This document shows, one piece after another, positions 24,223 through 33,998 of a stretch of 64,000 nucleotides of DNA. Under the pieces are notes generated by a model. It worked only from the letters and a program-made list of their open reading frames with translations, was not told the DNA's origin and did no database searches. Every line of letters starts with the position of its first letter. Position 1 is the first letter of the stretch. The position numbers and the translations under genes are program-made. The stretch comes from Methanobrevibacter smithii ATCC 35061 (lineage in GTDB: Archaea > Methanobacteriota > Methanobacteria > Methanobacteriales > Methanobacteriaceae), in the NCBI RefSeq assembly GCF_000016525.1, contig NC_009515.1, positions 1,328,501-1,392,500 of the forward strand. Direction: 5' to 3'.

Positions 24223-26604
24223 ATGGATAATGAAATTTTAGAATTATATGAACAGGTCAAAGATAAATTGACTATAGAAGAATTTCAAGCAAAAATAAAT
24301 GATATTTCTAAAGAAAACGAAGATTTAGGTTTTGTTGATGATTATTATGCTGCTGAACAGGTGGTAAACAATATAATTGGAGCTAGTGAAGATGATCAAA
24401 AATCCAATGGTGAAATTTTAAACATAGGTGATTTGGAACAGGGACCCCAAGCAGCTATTGTTGGAAGGATTATGGGTATCTCAAATCCGAAATCTTTTAA
24501 AACACGTAAAGGCAAATCTGGACAAGTCTGCAATATGGAATTGAAGGATAGCACTGGTGATATTAGGGTAGTGTTATGGACAGAAAATATTAAACTTCTT
24601 AAAAATTTTAAAGAAGGAAACATTGTTAAAATTACTGATGTTGATATAAAAGAAGGTTTTAGAGGAGATAATGAAGCTAATTTAAGACCTAGGTCAACTA
24701 TAACTCATTTTAAAGAAGCGGATTTATCAAAATTCCCCGAATATGAGGAAAAGATAACTGATATTGAAGATCTTGTCCCTGAAACTAAAGCAAATATTAT
24801 TGCCAGAATAGTAAGGATTCCAACTCCAAGAACTTATGAAAAAAATGGAAAAGAAGGAAAAGTCACTTCTCTTGAGCTAAAGGATGCAACTGGAGAAATA
24901 TCCTACACATTATGGAATAAAAATGTTGATTTGATTGATGAATTGGGTTTGGATGCAGGAGATTCTGTAAAAATATTAGGTGCACAAGTAAGAGAAAGGA
25001 ACGGTGAATTATCATTAACTCATTGGGATGGCAGAATAATCAAAGGAGATTTTGATGTTCCTGAATTCACTCAGGAATTTATTAAAATTGGAGATATTAC
25101 AGAACAAAATAATATAGCTATTAAAGGAGTAATTTCTAAATTGCAGGATATCAGAACGTTTACAAGAAAATCTGATGGGTCTGAAGGTAAATTAAGAAAC
25201 TTTGATGTTAGTGATGATACAGGTTCTATTAGAACTACAATATGGGGAAATGATACAGATATTTTGTTAACTAAAGGAGATATTGTCAAAATTATTGGTG
25301 CAGATGCTCGTTTTGATGATTATACAGACAGTGGATATTCACTTAACACAAATTTCAACACTCAACTTTCAATAAATCCGGAAAACTTATCTGCTGAAGA
25401 ATTGGACATCTTTGATGAAATCAAACAGAAAGTTTCTCAAATTAAAAGACTTAGTGAAGTTGAAGAATTTGATGAAGACGGAATTGAAGTTGATGTTATA
25501 GGAAGAATGTTTGCTATTGGTGAAATAAATGAATTCCAAAGAGATGACGGTAGTGTGGGATATGCACGTTCAGCCAAATTCTCTGATGGTGAAGGACGTG
25601 TTGGCCTAACATTTTGGGATCAGAAAGCTAAACAGGAATACAAAACCGGCGGAGCATACAAAATCGAAAATGCAAAAGTTAGATTGGGAATGTATGAAGT
25701 TGAATTGAATATTGGAGGTTCTGCACGTATAATGGAATTACCTGAAGACAGTGACCAAGCAAGATTCCTTCCATCCTTTAAAACTATTGAAACAATGCTT
25801 TATAGCCACAAATCAATAGCTGATGTTGAAGAAGATGATGAGGGCATTATTGTTACAGGCAGAATAATTGAATCAAGTGATGTTCGTGAATTTGATAGAA
25901 CTGACGGAAGTAAGGGATATGTCAAATCTTTAGAAATAGCTGATAATTCAGGTTCTATTAATGTTACTTTATGGAATGAAAATGCTAAAAAAGAATGGAA
26001 TGTTGGAGATGCTATTAAATTCCAAGATCCTCAAATCTCATTTAGAAACGATAGCTTGGAAATTAATGTATCAAGGTCCACTTCTATTCTTGAACCTGAT
26101 GAATCAGAAATTGATGATTTACCAACTTATGATGAATTAAAAGAATCCATTTATGTTCCTAAAACCATTGAAGCTCTAGAGGACGATGATAGGAATGTTC
26201 GTATAACAGGTACTCTTAAAGAGGTATTCGGTAATAAGATATTAATTACAAAATGTCCTAGCTGTGGAAATACTGTAGATCAGTCATCAGATGATTTTGT
26301 TTGTAGTTTCTGCGGAGAGCCTATCGATGAACCTAGATATCTTTTAATGGTTCCGGCTAGACTTGAAGATGACACTGGTGAAATTTCAATCACTTTCTTT
26401 GATAATTTGGCTGAAGAACTTCTTGACATGAAAAAAGAAGAAATAATTAATCTTACTGATAATGGTTCTGATTTAGGACCTATGGAAGGTAGAATAGATG
26501 ATTTGAATGGTTTAACTGTTGAAGTTATTACTAATGTTAGTTTTGACGATTATAATGAAGAAATTAGGCTCAATCCTAAGAGAATTTTATCCAAATATTA
26601 TTAA
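24223..26604 (+). CDS. rpa: Replication protein A, multi-OB-fold single-stranded DNA-binding protein
   Basis: The 793-residue protein binds single-stranded DNA in replication, repair and recombination. Five similar OB-fold units can be read, each with the pattern (I/V)xGRIxxI...F.R.DGS.G.....L.D.TG.I...LW, starting near residues 70, 185, 290, 410 and 540. A sixth OB-like unit near 660-760 contains a zinc ribbon (CPSCGN...CSFCGE). This matches the long RPA of Methanobacteriales rather than the short multi-subunit forms of other archaea. It lies 30 bases upstream of radA, its usual partner in strand exchange, so the two are probably co-transcribed. Confidence 0.92.
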   Translation: MDNEILELYEQVKDKLTIEEFQAKINDISKENEDLGFVDDYYAAEQVVNNIIGASEDDQKSNGEILNIGDLEQGPQAAIVGRIMGISNPKSFKTRKGKSGQVCNMELKDSTGDIRVVLWTENIKLLKNFKEGNIVKITDVDIKEGFRGDNEANLRPRSTITHFKEADLSKFPEYEEKITDIEDLVPETKANIIARIVRIPTPRTYEKNGKEGKVTSLELKDATGEISYTLWNKNVDLIDELGLDAGDSVKILGAQVRERNGELSLTHWDGRIIKGDFDVPEFTQEFIKIGDITEQNNIAIKGVISKLQDIRTFTRKSDGSEGKLRNFDVSDDTGSIRTTIWGNDTDILLTKGDIVKIIGADARFDDYTDSGYSLNTNFNTQLSINPENLSAEELDIFDEIKQKVSQIKRLSEVEEFDEDGIEVDVIGRMFAIGEINEFQRDDGSVGYARSAKFSDGEGRVGLTFWDQKAKQEYKTGGAYKIENAKVRLGMYEVELNIGGSARIMELPEDSDQARFLPSFKTIETMLYSHKSIADVEEDDEGIIVTGRIIESSDVREFDRTDGSKGYVKSLEIADNSGSINVTLWNENAKKEWNVGDAIKFQDPQISFRNDSLEINVSRSTSILEPDESEIDDLPTYDELKESIYVPKTIEALEDDDRNVRITGTLKEVFGNKILITKCPSCGNTVDQSSDDFVCSFCGEPIDEPRYLLMVPARLEDDTGEISITFFDNLAEELLDMKKEEIINLTDNGSDLGPMEGRIDDLNGLTVEVITNVSFDDYNEEIRLNPKRILSKYY

Positions 26605-26634
26605 AATAAAACAAATTAATGAGGCATGATTATT

Positions 26635-27570
26635 ATGGTGGAATTAGAAGATTTACCAAGTGTTGGTGAAAAAACAGCGGAAAAATTAAGAGATGCAGGT
26701 TTTGCAGATATGATGAGATTAGCTACTGCAACTCCTAAAGAATTATCTGTTAAAGCAGAAATTGGTGAAGGTGTAGCTGAAAAAGTTATTGAAGCAGCTC
26801 GTAAATCTGAAAAAATAGACTTTGAAACAGCTTACGATGTTCTTGAAAGAAGAAGAGATGTAGGTCACATTTCTGTTGGTAGTGAAGGTTTCAATGATTT
26901 AATTGGTGGCGGAATTGAAACTCAATCAATTACTGAAGTATTCGGGGAGTTTGGTTCAGGTAAAAGTCAAATTTCTCATGAATTGGCTGTAACTGTACAA
27001 TTGCCTCCTGAAAAAGGAGGACTTGATGGTGAATGTGTATTTATTGACACTGAAAACACTTTCCGTCCAGAAAGGATTGAACAAATAGCTAATGGTTTTG
27101 AATTGGATATTGATGAAGTATTGCAAAAAATCCATGTAGCTCGTGCATTTAATTCTTCTCACCAAATCTTAATGGCTGAAAAAATTAATGAACTTATCCA
27201 GCAAGGCAATAATATTAAATTGGTTATTGTTGATTCTTTAATGGCTCATTTCAGAGCAGAATATGTTGGAAGGGAATCTTTAGCTGTAAGACAACAAAAA
27301 TTAAATCAACATTTACATGCACTTCAACAAATAGCCAATACTTATAATGTAGCTGTTTTCATAACAAACCAAGTTCAAGCTAAACCTGATTCATTCTTTG
27401 GAAGTCCTACTAAAGCTATTGGTGGACATGTTTTAGGACATGCATCTACTTATAGAATCTGGCTTAAAAAAGGTTTAGCAGGTAAAAGAATTGCTCGTTT
27501 AGTAGACAGCCCTCATTTGCCTGAAGGTGAATGTGTATTTAAAATTAAAACCGAAGGTATTGTTGATTAA
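26635..27570 (+). CDS. radA: DNA repair and recombination protein RadA
   Basis: This 311-residue archaeal RecA/Rad51 recombinase forms ATP-dependent filaments on single-stranded DNA. The N-terminal helix-hairpin-helix domain ([17 protein letters not shown]) covers residues 1-60. Walker A is GEFGSGKS at 104-111, and Walker B lies in the [15 protein letters not shown] segment. The L2-region [12 protein letters not shown] and the C-terminal core are complete. The start is ATG 26635: GAGG at 26621-26624 is ten bases before it but only one base before the alternative ATG at 26626. The length is normal for the family. It follows rpa after 30 bases. Confidence 0.96.
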   Translation: MVELEDLPSVGEKTAEKLRDAGFADMMRLATATPKELSVKAEIGEGVAEKVIEAARKSEKIDFETAYDVLERRRDVGHISVGSEGFNDLIGGGIETQSITEVFGEFGSGKSQISHELAVTVQLPPEKGGLDGECVFIDTENTFRPERIEQIANGFELDIDEVLQKIHVARAFNSSHQILMAEKINELIQQGNNIKLVIVDSLMAHFRAEYVGRESLAVRQQKLNQHLHALQQIANTYNVAVFITNQVQAKPDSFFGSPTKAIGGHVLGHASTYRIWLKKGLAGKRIARLVDSPHLPEGECVFKIKTEGIVD

Positions 27571-27881
27571 TTATACCTTTTAACCCTCTTTTTTTACATT
27601 TGAAAATATTTTCTGCTTTTTAGATTTGTCTCTAATTTTTTATTAGTCGTTATAACCAATGTTTTATAATCTTTGCTGAATTATGCAAAGCCAATTTCGG
27701 TTCTACAATAATGATATGGATTTTATTCGTAAGGAACTTATTCTCAGCATTTTTAACATATTCTTAACATTTTTTAATCCTCATTTTATTATTTAATTCA
27801 ATAAAATTAATAATGTTTTGTTTTAGCTATAACAAACATTTATAAATATCTAAATCAATAGTTATATTTCGAGGTATTAAT
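27571..27881. other. Intergenic region between radA and the AEC permease, with promoter
   Basis: A T-run just after radA (27588-27596) probably ends its transcript. At the right end TTTATAAA (27839-27846) and GAGGT (27871-27875) are the promoter and ribosome binding site of the permease. In the middle there is a 37-codon frame (27683-27796, MQSQFRFYNN start) that has a TATA-like sequence about 20 bases upstream but no ribosome binding site. I do not call it a gene. Confidence 0.5.
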
Positions 27882-28787
27882 ATGAATGCAATTGAAATTA
27901 CAATTATATCTATTGTTTTAATGATTGGTTTAGGTTATTTCCTTAAAAGAATAGATTTTTTAAGTGAAAAGGATATTGATCCCTTAAATAAGATTGTAAT
28001 GTATATCCTTATGCCTTGTATGATTTTTTCTGCCCTTTATTCTGCAGATATGAGTCTGTTACCTACTTTGGGAATTTTGCCGTTTGTTATTTTAACAGCA
28101 TCAATTGGTTCAGGTGTTATATCTTATATTGTTCTTAAAAGACTTCATTATGATGATAAAAAAATTTGGAGTGTTTTAGTAACAGTAATGATAGCCAATA
28201 CAGCTTTCATGGGATATCCTGTCAATTTAGGTGTTTATGGCCATCCCGGATTTTTAAGAGCTATATTTTGTGATTTAGCTACAACATGCATGTTCTTGTT
28301 ATTGTCCTTTGTTCTTGTTCTTAAGTTTGGAGGAACTGTTAAAAGAGCATTTAGGGAAATTTTATTGTTCCCACCTTTATGGGCTGTTGTTTTAGGTATT
28401 TTATTTAATTTATTAAATATTCCTATTGGTCCAGTTTTAGATAAAACAGTTAATTATCTTGCTGATGGGGCTATTCCTTTAATTATGATTTCACTTGGTT
28501 TGTCAATTGAACTTGGAGGTCTGGCCAGAAGTAAAGCCATGGTTATTTTCACTTCAATTGTTAAATTAGGAGTATTTCCATTAATTGCTTTGATTGTTGT
28601 ATCACTTTTAGGACTTACTGGTTTACAACATGATGTAGGAATTATTGAGGCAGCTATGCCTTCTGGTATGTTGTCTTTATTACTGGCTATTACTTATAAA
28701 TTAGATTATGAATTAACTTCAGATTGTATTTTAATAAATACGGTTATTTCATTAATAACATTACCAATCATAATGACATTATTATAA
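27882..28787 (+). CDS. AEC-family permease (auxin efflux carrier / malonate-malate transporter type)
   Basis: This 301-residue membrane protein has about ten hydrophobic helices in two related halves of five, the mark of the AEC/membrane transport protein family. Typical segments are LNKIVMYILMPCMIFSAL in the first half, NTAFMGYPVN before the middle, and AIPLIMISLGLSIELGG and EAAMPSGMLSLLLAI in the second half. Family members export or import small organic anions or auxin-like compounds; the substrate here is unknown. It appears to be a single gene with its own promoter. An unassigned frameshifted ORF follows. Confidence 0.82.
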   Translation: MNAIEITIISIVLMIGLGYFLKRIDFLSEKDIDPLNKIVMYILMPCMIFSALYSADMSLLPTLGILPFVILTASIGSGVISYIVLKRLHYDDKKIWSVLVTVMIANTAFMGYPVNLGVYGHPGFLRAIFCDLATTCMFLLLSFVLVLKFGGTVKRAFREILLFPPLWAVVLGILFNLLNIPIGPVLDKTVNYLADGAIPLIMISLGLSIELGGLARSKAMVIFTSIVKLGVFPLIALIVVSLLGLTGLQHDVGIIEAAMPSGMLSLLLAITYKLDYELTSDCILINTVISLITLPIIMTLL

Positions 28788-28832
28788 ATGTTGATTTTTG
28801 AACAGTTTTTTCTGTTCTATTCTTTTTTTTTA

Positions 28833-29055
28833 ATGATTGGTGCTAAATATTTTCTTAAAGGGAGTGATTTTTTAAGTAAATGGGGTATCGGCATTTTAAG
28901 TTTATATTCTTTTGTTAGCTGGTTAACCTGCAGTTGATATTTTAGTAAATGCTATTGATTTCATTAGTTGCCCGGCATGTGCTGATATTGCTGTTATGAC
29001 CCTTAAATTTCAAAATTTAACTTTGCCTAAATTTATTATTTTTCTTAAAGGATAA
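28833..29055 (+). pseudogene. Frameshifted small membrane-protein ORF
   Basis: Frame 28833-28928 encodes MIGAKYFLKGSDFLSKWG and about 15 more residues. A jump of one base near 28924-28927 continues in PAVDILVNAIDFISCPACA and then AVMTLKFQNLTLPKF, ending at TAA 29053-29055. Joined, they give about 74 residues with a hydrophobic N-terminal half. The first 15 residues resemble the start of the AEC permease just upstream (MIGLGYFLKRIDFLS), so a decayed partial duplicate is one explanation. A separate small gene with a frameshift is another. The family is not recognised. Most of the 517-base gap to hdrA is otherwise non-coding. Confidence 0.35.
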
Positions 29056-29138
29056 TTGTTATTATTTTATAGCTTTTAGAAAGCTGTTTTGAATCGGTTT
29101 TTAGCTTAACCAATGATTTTAAACATGTTATTTTTTTA

Positions 29139-29175
29139 TAGTATATAAACTTTACTCACCAATTTCTATAGAAAT
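29139..29175 (+). promoter_or_regulatory. hdrA promoter with a perfect palindrome at the predicted start
   Basis: AGTATATAAAC at about 29140-29150 is a strong TATA box. The perfect 14-bp palindrome ATTTCTATAGAAAT at 29162-29175 covers the expected transcription start about 27 bases downstream. A repressor bound there could block initiation. The leader to ATG 29305 would be about 130 nt. A second, weaker TATA-like stretch near 29252 may give a shorter leader. The operator role is inferred. Confidence 0.45.
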
Positions 29176-29304
29176 CTTTATTAATGTGGGTTTACTACAT
29201 ATTTAATATCTAATTAATTTCTAAAAATTATAATATTTTTTTTGCATTAGATTTTTATTAATATAATTAGATTATTTTCACGACTTGTACAAGGTGAATT
29301 AAAT

Positions 29305-31293
29305 ATGGCAGAAGAAAAAAGAGATAATAATGAAGAATTAAGGATTGGTGTTTACGTCTGTCACTGTGGTGTAAACGTTGGTGGAGTTGTAGACTGTCCG
29401 GATGTCGCAGAATACGCAGGTAATTTACCTGATGTTGTAGTTGCAAAAGACTACAAATACATGTGTTCTGACCCAGGTCAATTAATGATCCAAGAAGATA
29501 TTAAAGAACACAACCTTAACAGGGTTGTTGTAGCTGCATGTTCTCCTCGTCTTCACGAACCTACTTTCCGTAGATGTGTAGAAGAAGCTGGTTTAAACAA
29601 ATTTTTATTTGAATTTGCAAACTTAAGGGAACAAGACTCTTGGGTACACATGTCCGAACCTGAAGCAGCAACCGAAAAAGCTAAAGACTTAACTCGTATG
29701 GCTGTTGCTAAAGCAAGATTACTCGAACCATTAGAAGCTACTAAAGTAGCAGTAGATAACAAAGCATTAGTTATCGGTGGTGGAGTATGTGGTATTCAAA
29801 CCGCTTTAGATTTAGGTGACATGGGCTTTAAAACCTACATGGTCGAAAGACACCCTACCATTGGTGGTAGGATGGGACAATTAGATAAAACTTTCCCAAC
29901 TCTTGACTGTTCAATGTGTATTTTAGCACCTAAAATGGTAGACGTTTCCAAACATGAAAACATCGAATTAATTACCTACGCAGAAGTTAAACAAGTAGAC
30001 GGATACATTGGTAACTTCCATGTAACTGTAGGTAAAAAAGCAAGATATGTAATCGAAGAAGATTGTACTGGATGTGGATCTTGTGTAGAAGCTTGTCCAA
30101 TTGAAATACCTAACTACTACGATGAAGGTGTAGGTATGGTAAAAGCTGCTTACATTCCATTCCCTCAAGCTGTACCATTATGTGCAACAATTGATAAAGA
30201 TTACTGTATTGAATGTATGTTATGTGACCAAGCTTGTGAACGTGGAGCTATTGACCACAATCAACAACCATCTGAAATTAAATTAGATGTTGGTACTATT
30301 ATCGCAGCTACTGGTTACGACCCATTCGACCCATCAGGTATTTACCAATATGGATACGGACGTTACTCCAACGTAATTACCGGTATGGAAATTGAAAGGA
30401 TGATTAACGCATCCGGTCCTACTGGTGGACACGTTGTAAAACCATCTGACGGTAAAGAACCTGAACGTGTTGCATTCATCCACTGTGTTGGTTCTAGGGA
30501 TGAACAAATCGGTAAACCATATTGTTCCAGAGTATGTTGTATGTACTCCATGAAAAACGCTCAATTATGTATTGACCACGAACCAGATACCGAAGTAACC
30601 TGTTACTACATGGATATTCGTGCATTTGGTAAAGGATACGAAGAGTTCTACAAAACCTCTCAAGAAAAATATGGTATTGAATTTATCAGAGGTAAACCTG
30701 CTCAAATCTTCGAAAATGATGATTTAACCTTAACTATCAGAGCAGAAGACACTTTACTCGGTAAAGTAACTGAATACACTTACGACTTAGTTGTTTTAAG
30801 TGTTGGTCTTGAACACCCTGAAGGTTCAGAAGAACTCAGACAAACTTTAGGTGTTTCCAAATCCTCCGACGGATTCTATATGGAAGCTCACCCTAAACTC
30901 AGACCTGTTGACACCTTAACTGATGGTGTTTACATTGCTGGTGTAGCACAAGGTCCTAAAGATATTCCTGACTCCGTAGCACAAGGTTCAGCTGCAGCAT
31001 CTAGGGCAGCTATCCCAATGGCTAAAGGTCAAGTAGAAATCGAACCTATTATTGCATGTACTGACGATGTAATTTGTGGTGCTTGTGAAGTTTGTGTTGA
31101 ATTATGTCCATACGGTGCTATTTCCATTACTGGAGATGACAATGCTGCTCACGCAGAAATCAATGCTGCATTATGTAAAGGATGTGGTACCTGTGTAGGT
31201 GCATGTCCATCTGGAGCTATGGATCAACAACACTTCAAAACCGATCAAATTATGGCACAAATCAGTGCTGCTCTTGAAGACGTAGGTAAATAG
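29305..31293 (+). CDS. hdrA: CoB-CoM heterodisulfide reductase iron-sulfur subunit A
   Basis: The 662-residue flavin iron-sulfur subunit of the HdrABC-MvhADG complex bifurcates electrons from hydrogen to ferredoxin and the CoM-CoB heterodisulfide, the last step of methanogenesis. It has an N-terminal Cys motif ([12 protein letters not shown]), a FAD-binding GGGVCG near 157, and further Cys residues in [12 protein letters not shown]. Four 4Fe-4S motifs start near 254 ([12 protein letters not shown]), 302 ([12 protein letters not shown]), 592 ([12 protein letters not shown]) and 624 ([12 protein letters not shown]). No selenocysteine codon is used. Codon choice is richer in C-ending codons (TAC, TTC, GAC) than its neighbours, as in highly expressed genes. 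A clear terminator follows. Confidence 0.97.
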   Translation: MAEEKRDNNEELRIGVYVCHCGVNVGGVVDCPDVAEYAGNLPDVVVAKDYKYMCSDPGQLMIQEDIKEHNLNRVVVAACSPRLHEPTFRRCVEEAGLNKFLFEFANLREQDSWVHMSEPEAATEKAKDLTRMAVAKARLLEPLEATKVAVDNKALVIGGGVCGIQTALDLGDMGFKTYMVERHPTIGGRMGQLDKTFPTLDCSMCILAPKMVDVSKHENIELITYAEVKQVDGYIGNFHVTVGKKARYVIEEDCTGCGSCVEACPIEIPNYYDEGVGMVKAAYIPFPQAVPLCATIDKDYCIECMLCDQACERGAIDHNQQPSEIKLDVGTIIAATGYDPFDPSGIYQYGYGRYSNVITGMEIERMINASGPTGGHVVKPSDGKEPERVAFIHCVGSRDEQIGKPYCSRVCCMYSMKNAQLCIDHEPDTEVTCYYMDIRAFGKGYEEFYKTSQEKYGIEFIRGKPAQIFENDDLTLTIRAEDTLLGKVTEYTYDLVVLSVGLEHPEGSEELRQTLGVSKSSDGFYMEAHPKLRPVDTLTDGVYIAGVAQGPKDIPDSVAQGSAAASRAAIPMAKGQVEIEPIIACTDDVICGACEVCVELCPYGAISITGDDNAAHAEINAALCKGCGTCVGACPSGAMDQQHFKTDQIMAQISAALEDVGK

Positions 31294-31297
31294 ATGC

Positions 31298-31327
31298 GGA
31301 GATTTTTATCTCCAATTCTTTTTTTTT
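31298..31327 (+). terminator. hdrA terminator hairpin
   Basis: GGAGAT (31298-31303) pairs with ATCTCC (31308-31313) around a TTTT loop, followed by a nine-T run at 31319-31327. It starts 4 bases after the hdrA stop. The stem-plus-T-run form suits efficient ending of a strongly expressed gene. Confidence 0.7.
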
Positions 31328-31386
31328 AAAATTTTAGACTATTTTTAAAACTTAATGACTTATTTTACTTATCTTAGTCGGATGTT

Positions 31387-31464
31387 GATAATCTGATTAT
31401 CTGCATTTGGATTATTTTTTATATTTGCTGCAAAAATCTTATATTATAAGATAAGCATAAATAT
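31387..31464 (+). promoter_or_regulatory. glyA promoter region with inverted repeat
   Basis: CATAAATAT at 31456-31464 is a likely TATA box, putting the start near 31487 with AGGTG as ribosome binding site before ATG 31513. About 60 bases upstream of it GATAATC (31387-31393) and GATTATC (31395-31401) form an inverted repeat with one base between, a possible regulator site. This is based on motif reading only. Confidence 0.35.
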
Positions 31465-31512
31465 CTATGTATCGTTAATTTTTAATACTAATTGGATACT
31501 TAGGTGTAGTAA

Positions 31513-32781
31513 ATGACTGATTATCAAAATGAAGTTTTAGAATTTGAAAGAATCATGAAAGAACACACTAATTATATGAGAAACAGTATAAATCTCATTG
31601 CTAGTGAAAATATTACAAGTTCAGATGTAACTGAGGCTGTAGCTTCTGATTTAGCTCATAGATATGCAGAAGGACAATCTCATGAAAGATTATACGAAGG
31701 ATGTCAATATATTGATGAAATAGAAGACCGTGTTATTGACTTATCTAAAAAATTATTCAATGTTGACTATGCAAATGTCCAACCTATTTCTGGAGTAACT
31801 GCTAATTTAGCAGCATTTTTCGGTTATTCTGATTATGGTGACAAATTAATGGCATTGGATGTTCCTTATGGAGGACACATTAGCCATGCTAAAGTTAGTG
31901 CTGCAGGAATAGCTGGTTTAAAAACCATAAGTCATCCTTTCGACAAAGATATTATGAATATTGACATCGATGCAATGAATAAAAAAATCCTCGAAGAAAA
32001 ACCAAAAATAGTTCTTTTCGGAGGAAGTTTATTCTTGTTCCCTCATCCTGTAAAAGAAGCTCGTGAAGCAGCTGATGAAGTTGGAGCAAAAATTATGTAT
32101 GATGCAGCACATGTTTTAGGACTTATTGCTGGAGGCCAATTCCAACAACCAATAGCTGAAGGAGCAGATTTGATGATGGGAAGTACCCATAAATCATTCC
32201 CAGGTCCACAAGGAGGAATTATTCTTTCCCACAAAGAAAACAAAGAAGTTATTGACAATGCAGTATTCCCAGGTGTTGTAAGTAACCACCACCTTCACCA
32301 CTTAGCTGGTTTAGGAATTGCTTCTGCAGAAATGTTGGAATTTGGACAGGATTATGCTAAACAAATTGTTAAAAATTCTAAAGCATTAGCTCAAAGCTTA
32401 TATGAACGTGGATTTGATGTATTGTGTGAAGAATTAGGATTTACAGAATCTCACCAATTAGCTATTAATGTTTCAAATATCAGAAGTGCTAGTGATATTG
32501 CACATGATTTGGCTAATAATGATGTTATTTTAAACAAAAACCTTCTTCCTGGTGACAATGTAGATGATAGTGACAATCCGTCTGGTTTAAGAATAGGAAC
32601 TCAGGAAATTACCAGAAGAGGATTAAAAGAAAAAGAAATGGATGAAGTGGCTGAATTCATTAAAAGAGTTGCTGTTGATAAAGAAAACATTAAAGATGAA
32701 GTACGTGAATTCATGGACCAATACACTACTGTCCATTATTCATTCTCACAAAATGAAGGTTACAGGTTTCATAAACTTTAG
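31513..32781 (+). CDS. glyA: Serine hydroxymethyltransferase
   Basis: The 422-residue PLP enzyme interconverts serine and glycine; in methanogens the one-carbon carrier is tetrahydromethanopterin rather than folate. It has the [10 protein letters not shown] start and [18 protein letters not shown]. The PLP-binding lysine lies in [14 protein letters not shown], and the conserved [15 protein letters not shown] segment is near the end. The length is normal for archaeal GlyA. It lies 5 bases upstream of a flavoprotein-ferredoxin gene that resembles a dihydromethanopterin reductase, which suggests a shared role in pterin-linked one-carbon metabolism. Confidence 0.95.
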   Translation: MTDYQNEVLEFERIMKEHTNYMRNSINLIASENITSSDVTEAVASDLAHRYAEGQSHERLYEGCQYIDEIEDRVIDLSKKLFNVDYANVQPISGVTANLAAFFGYSDYGDKLMALDVPYGGHISHAKVSAAGIAGLKTISHPFDKDIMNIDIDAMNKKILEEKPKIVLFGGSLFLFPHPVKEAREAADEVGAKIMYDAAHVLGLIAGGQFQQPIAEGADLMMGSTHKSFPGPQGGIILSHKENKEVIDNAVFPGVVSNHHLHHLAGLGIASAEMLEFGQDYAKQIVKNSKALAQSLYERGFDVLCEELGFTESHQLAINVSNIRSASDIAHDLANNDVILNKNLLPGDNVDDSDNPSGLRIGTQEITRRGLKEKEMDEVAEFIKRVAVDKENIKDEVREFMDQYTTVHYSFSQNEGYRFHKL

Positions 32782-32786
32782 ATAAT

Positions 32787-33488
32787 ATGAGAATAGGATT
32801 TGCATTTACCGGAGCTGGTCATTTACTCAATGAGTCTGTTCAGGTAGCTGAAAAACTAGCTAAGGATCATGAATTAACTATATTTTTATCTGGTGCTGGT
32901 GAAGATGTTTTAAAAATGTATGGTCTTTATGATAGGGTAGTTAGTTTAACTGGTGGAAAATATAGGGAATTAGCTACTGACAGGACTCAAAAATTTAGCT
33001 ATCCAATTACTGGAAGACTTTCACTTGGTAAATATGATTTGCTGATTGTGACTCCTGCTACTGCCAATACAGTTGCAAAGATTGTGCATGGTATTTCAGA
33101 TACTTTAGTTACAAATGCCGTTGCTCAGGCTGGTAAGGGGGCTGTTAAAACACTTATAGTTCCGGTAGATATTCATCCGGGCCCTATCGATACAGTTTTA
33201 CCTTCAAAAATGGAAGTTTCTAAATGTGAGGATTGCAAAGAGTGTGTTGCATCTTTAATATGTGAACAGAAAGCTATTGTTCCTCACAAGGAAATTGACT
33301 TGCTAAAATGTATCGGATGTGGTCTTTGTAAAGATGCATGTCCAAATGGAGCAATATCTGAAGGTAAAATCATAACAATGTATATGAGGGATATTGATAT
33401 TGAAAATACTAAAAAATTAACTGGTATTGGAGATATTGAAATATTTGAAAATCCTAATGAGTTATTGGACTTTTTAAAAGATTATTAG
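32787..33488 (+). CDS. Flavoprotein-ferredoxin fusion (DmrX / archaeoflavoprotein-like)
   Basis: The 233-residue protein has an FMN-binding flavoprotein domain at 1-135 (FAFTGAGHLL near the start, TPATANTVAKI near 90-102). A two-cluster ferredoxin domain follows, with CxxCxxCx5C near 147-159 (CEDCKECVASLIC) and CIGCGLCKDACP near 172. Archaeoflavoproteins and the DmrX dihydromethanopterin reductase of Methanosarcina have this architecture. Reduction of dihydromethanopterin or another pterin-linked electron transfer is a plausible role, supported by the adjacent glyA. The specific substrate is inferred. The gene overlaps the 3' end of the minus-strand DUF192 gene by 4 bases. Confidence 0.75.
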   Translation: MRIGFAFTGAGHLLNESVQVAEKLAKDHELTIFLSGAGEDVLKMYGLYDRVVSLTGGKYRELATDRTQKFSYPITGRLSLGKYDLLIVTPATANTVAKIVHGISDTLVTNAVAQAGKGAVKTLIVPVDIHPGPIDTVLPSKMEVSKCEDCKECVASLICEQKAIVPHKEIDLLKCIGCGLCKDACPNGAISEGKIITMYMRDIDIENTKKLTGIGDIEIFENPNELLDFLKDY

Positions 33489-33838
33489 ATGAATTCTATT
33501 TCATCTCCTTTTTTTAATTTATTTTTTATTTTATTTTCTTCAAACTCAATTATGTAATCTGCTTTTTTTAAAGGGGTATATTTTTCCCAGGGTTTTAGGG
33601 TTTGAATATCAAAAATCTTTAAATTTTCATCTAAAAAGTACACATCTATGTTAAATTTCATAAAGGATGTATGAATTCCTGAGCTAAATCTATTTTTAGC
33701 TTTTATAATAAAAACTAAGCCATAATCAATATTTTTTTTAAACATCAATCCTTTAAGGCGTTTGAAATATGTGTCTGCATATTTAAGGTTTATATTAATG
33801 TTTTCTTTAGTGGTTTTATTGTAAATTCCTTTTTTCAT
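33485..33838 (-). CDS. DUF192 family protein
   Basis: This 117-residue protein matches the DUF192/COG1430 family: YFKRLKGLMFKKNIDYGLVF, SSGIHTSFMKFNIDVYFLDE and WEKYTPLKKADYIIEFEENK. Family members are short beta-rich proteins, often secreted or anchored in bacteria. Here there is no signal peptide, so the protein is probably cytoplasmic. The function is unknown. It is convergent with the flavoprotein gene and appears to be transcribed alone. Confidence 0.75.
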   Translation of the reverse strand: MKKGIYNKTTKENININLKYADTYFKRLKGLMFKKNIDYGLVFIIKAKNRFSSGIHTSFMKFNIDVYFLDENLKIFDIQTLKPWEKYTPLKKADYIIEFEENKIKNKLKKGDEIEFI

Positions 33839-33998
33839 TAGCTTAGCTTTTGTTTTTATTGTTTTTAAGTTTTTAGAATCTGATTGGGGAATATTGCTTT
33901 TGTTTTAAGAAATTTAGTTTGAAAGTTAAAATCCCATACATTTATTTATTAATTAAACTAAAAAAATATAATATAAATAACTGATATGTGTTGATAAA

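Noticed and set aside
26626-26634. Upstream ATG as the radA start
   Set aside because: It is one base from GAGG, too close to act as start, and it adds three residues not usual in RadA. ATG 26635 has proper spacing.
27683-27796. Possible 37-residue gene upstream of the AEC permease
   Set aside because: There is no ribosome binding site, no recognisable motif, and the length is within what chance gives in this sequence. Noted in the intergenic entry only.
30334-30564. Minus-strand open frames inside hdrA
   Set aside because: They are antisense to cluster-binding codons of hdrA, rich in rare residues and lacking a start context. They are shadows of the real gene.
33839-33998. SAM-responsive riboswitch before the SAM synthetase gene
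   Set aside because: The leader between the TATA-like sequence and the ATG is too short for a riboswitch, and no conserved riboswitch core was seen.
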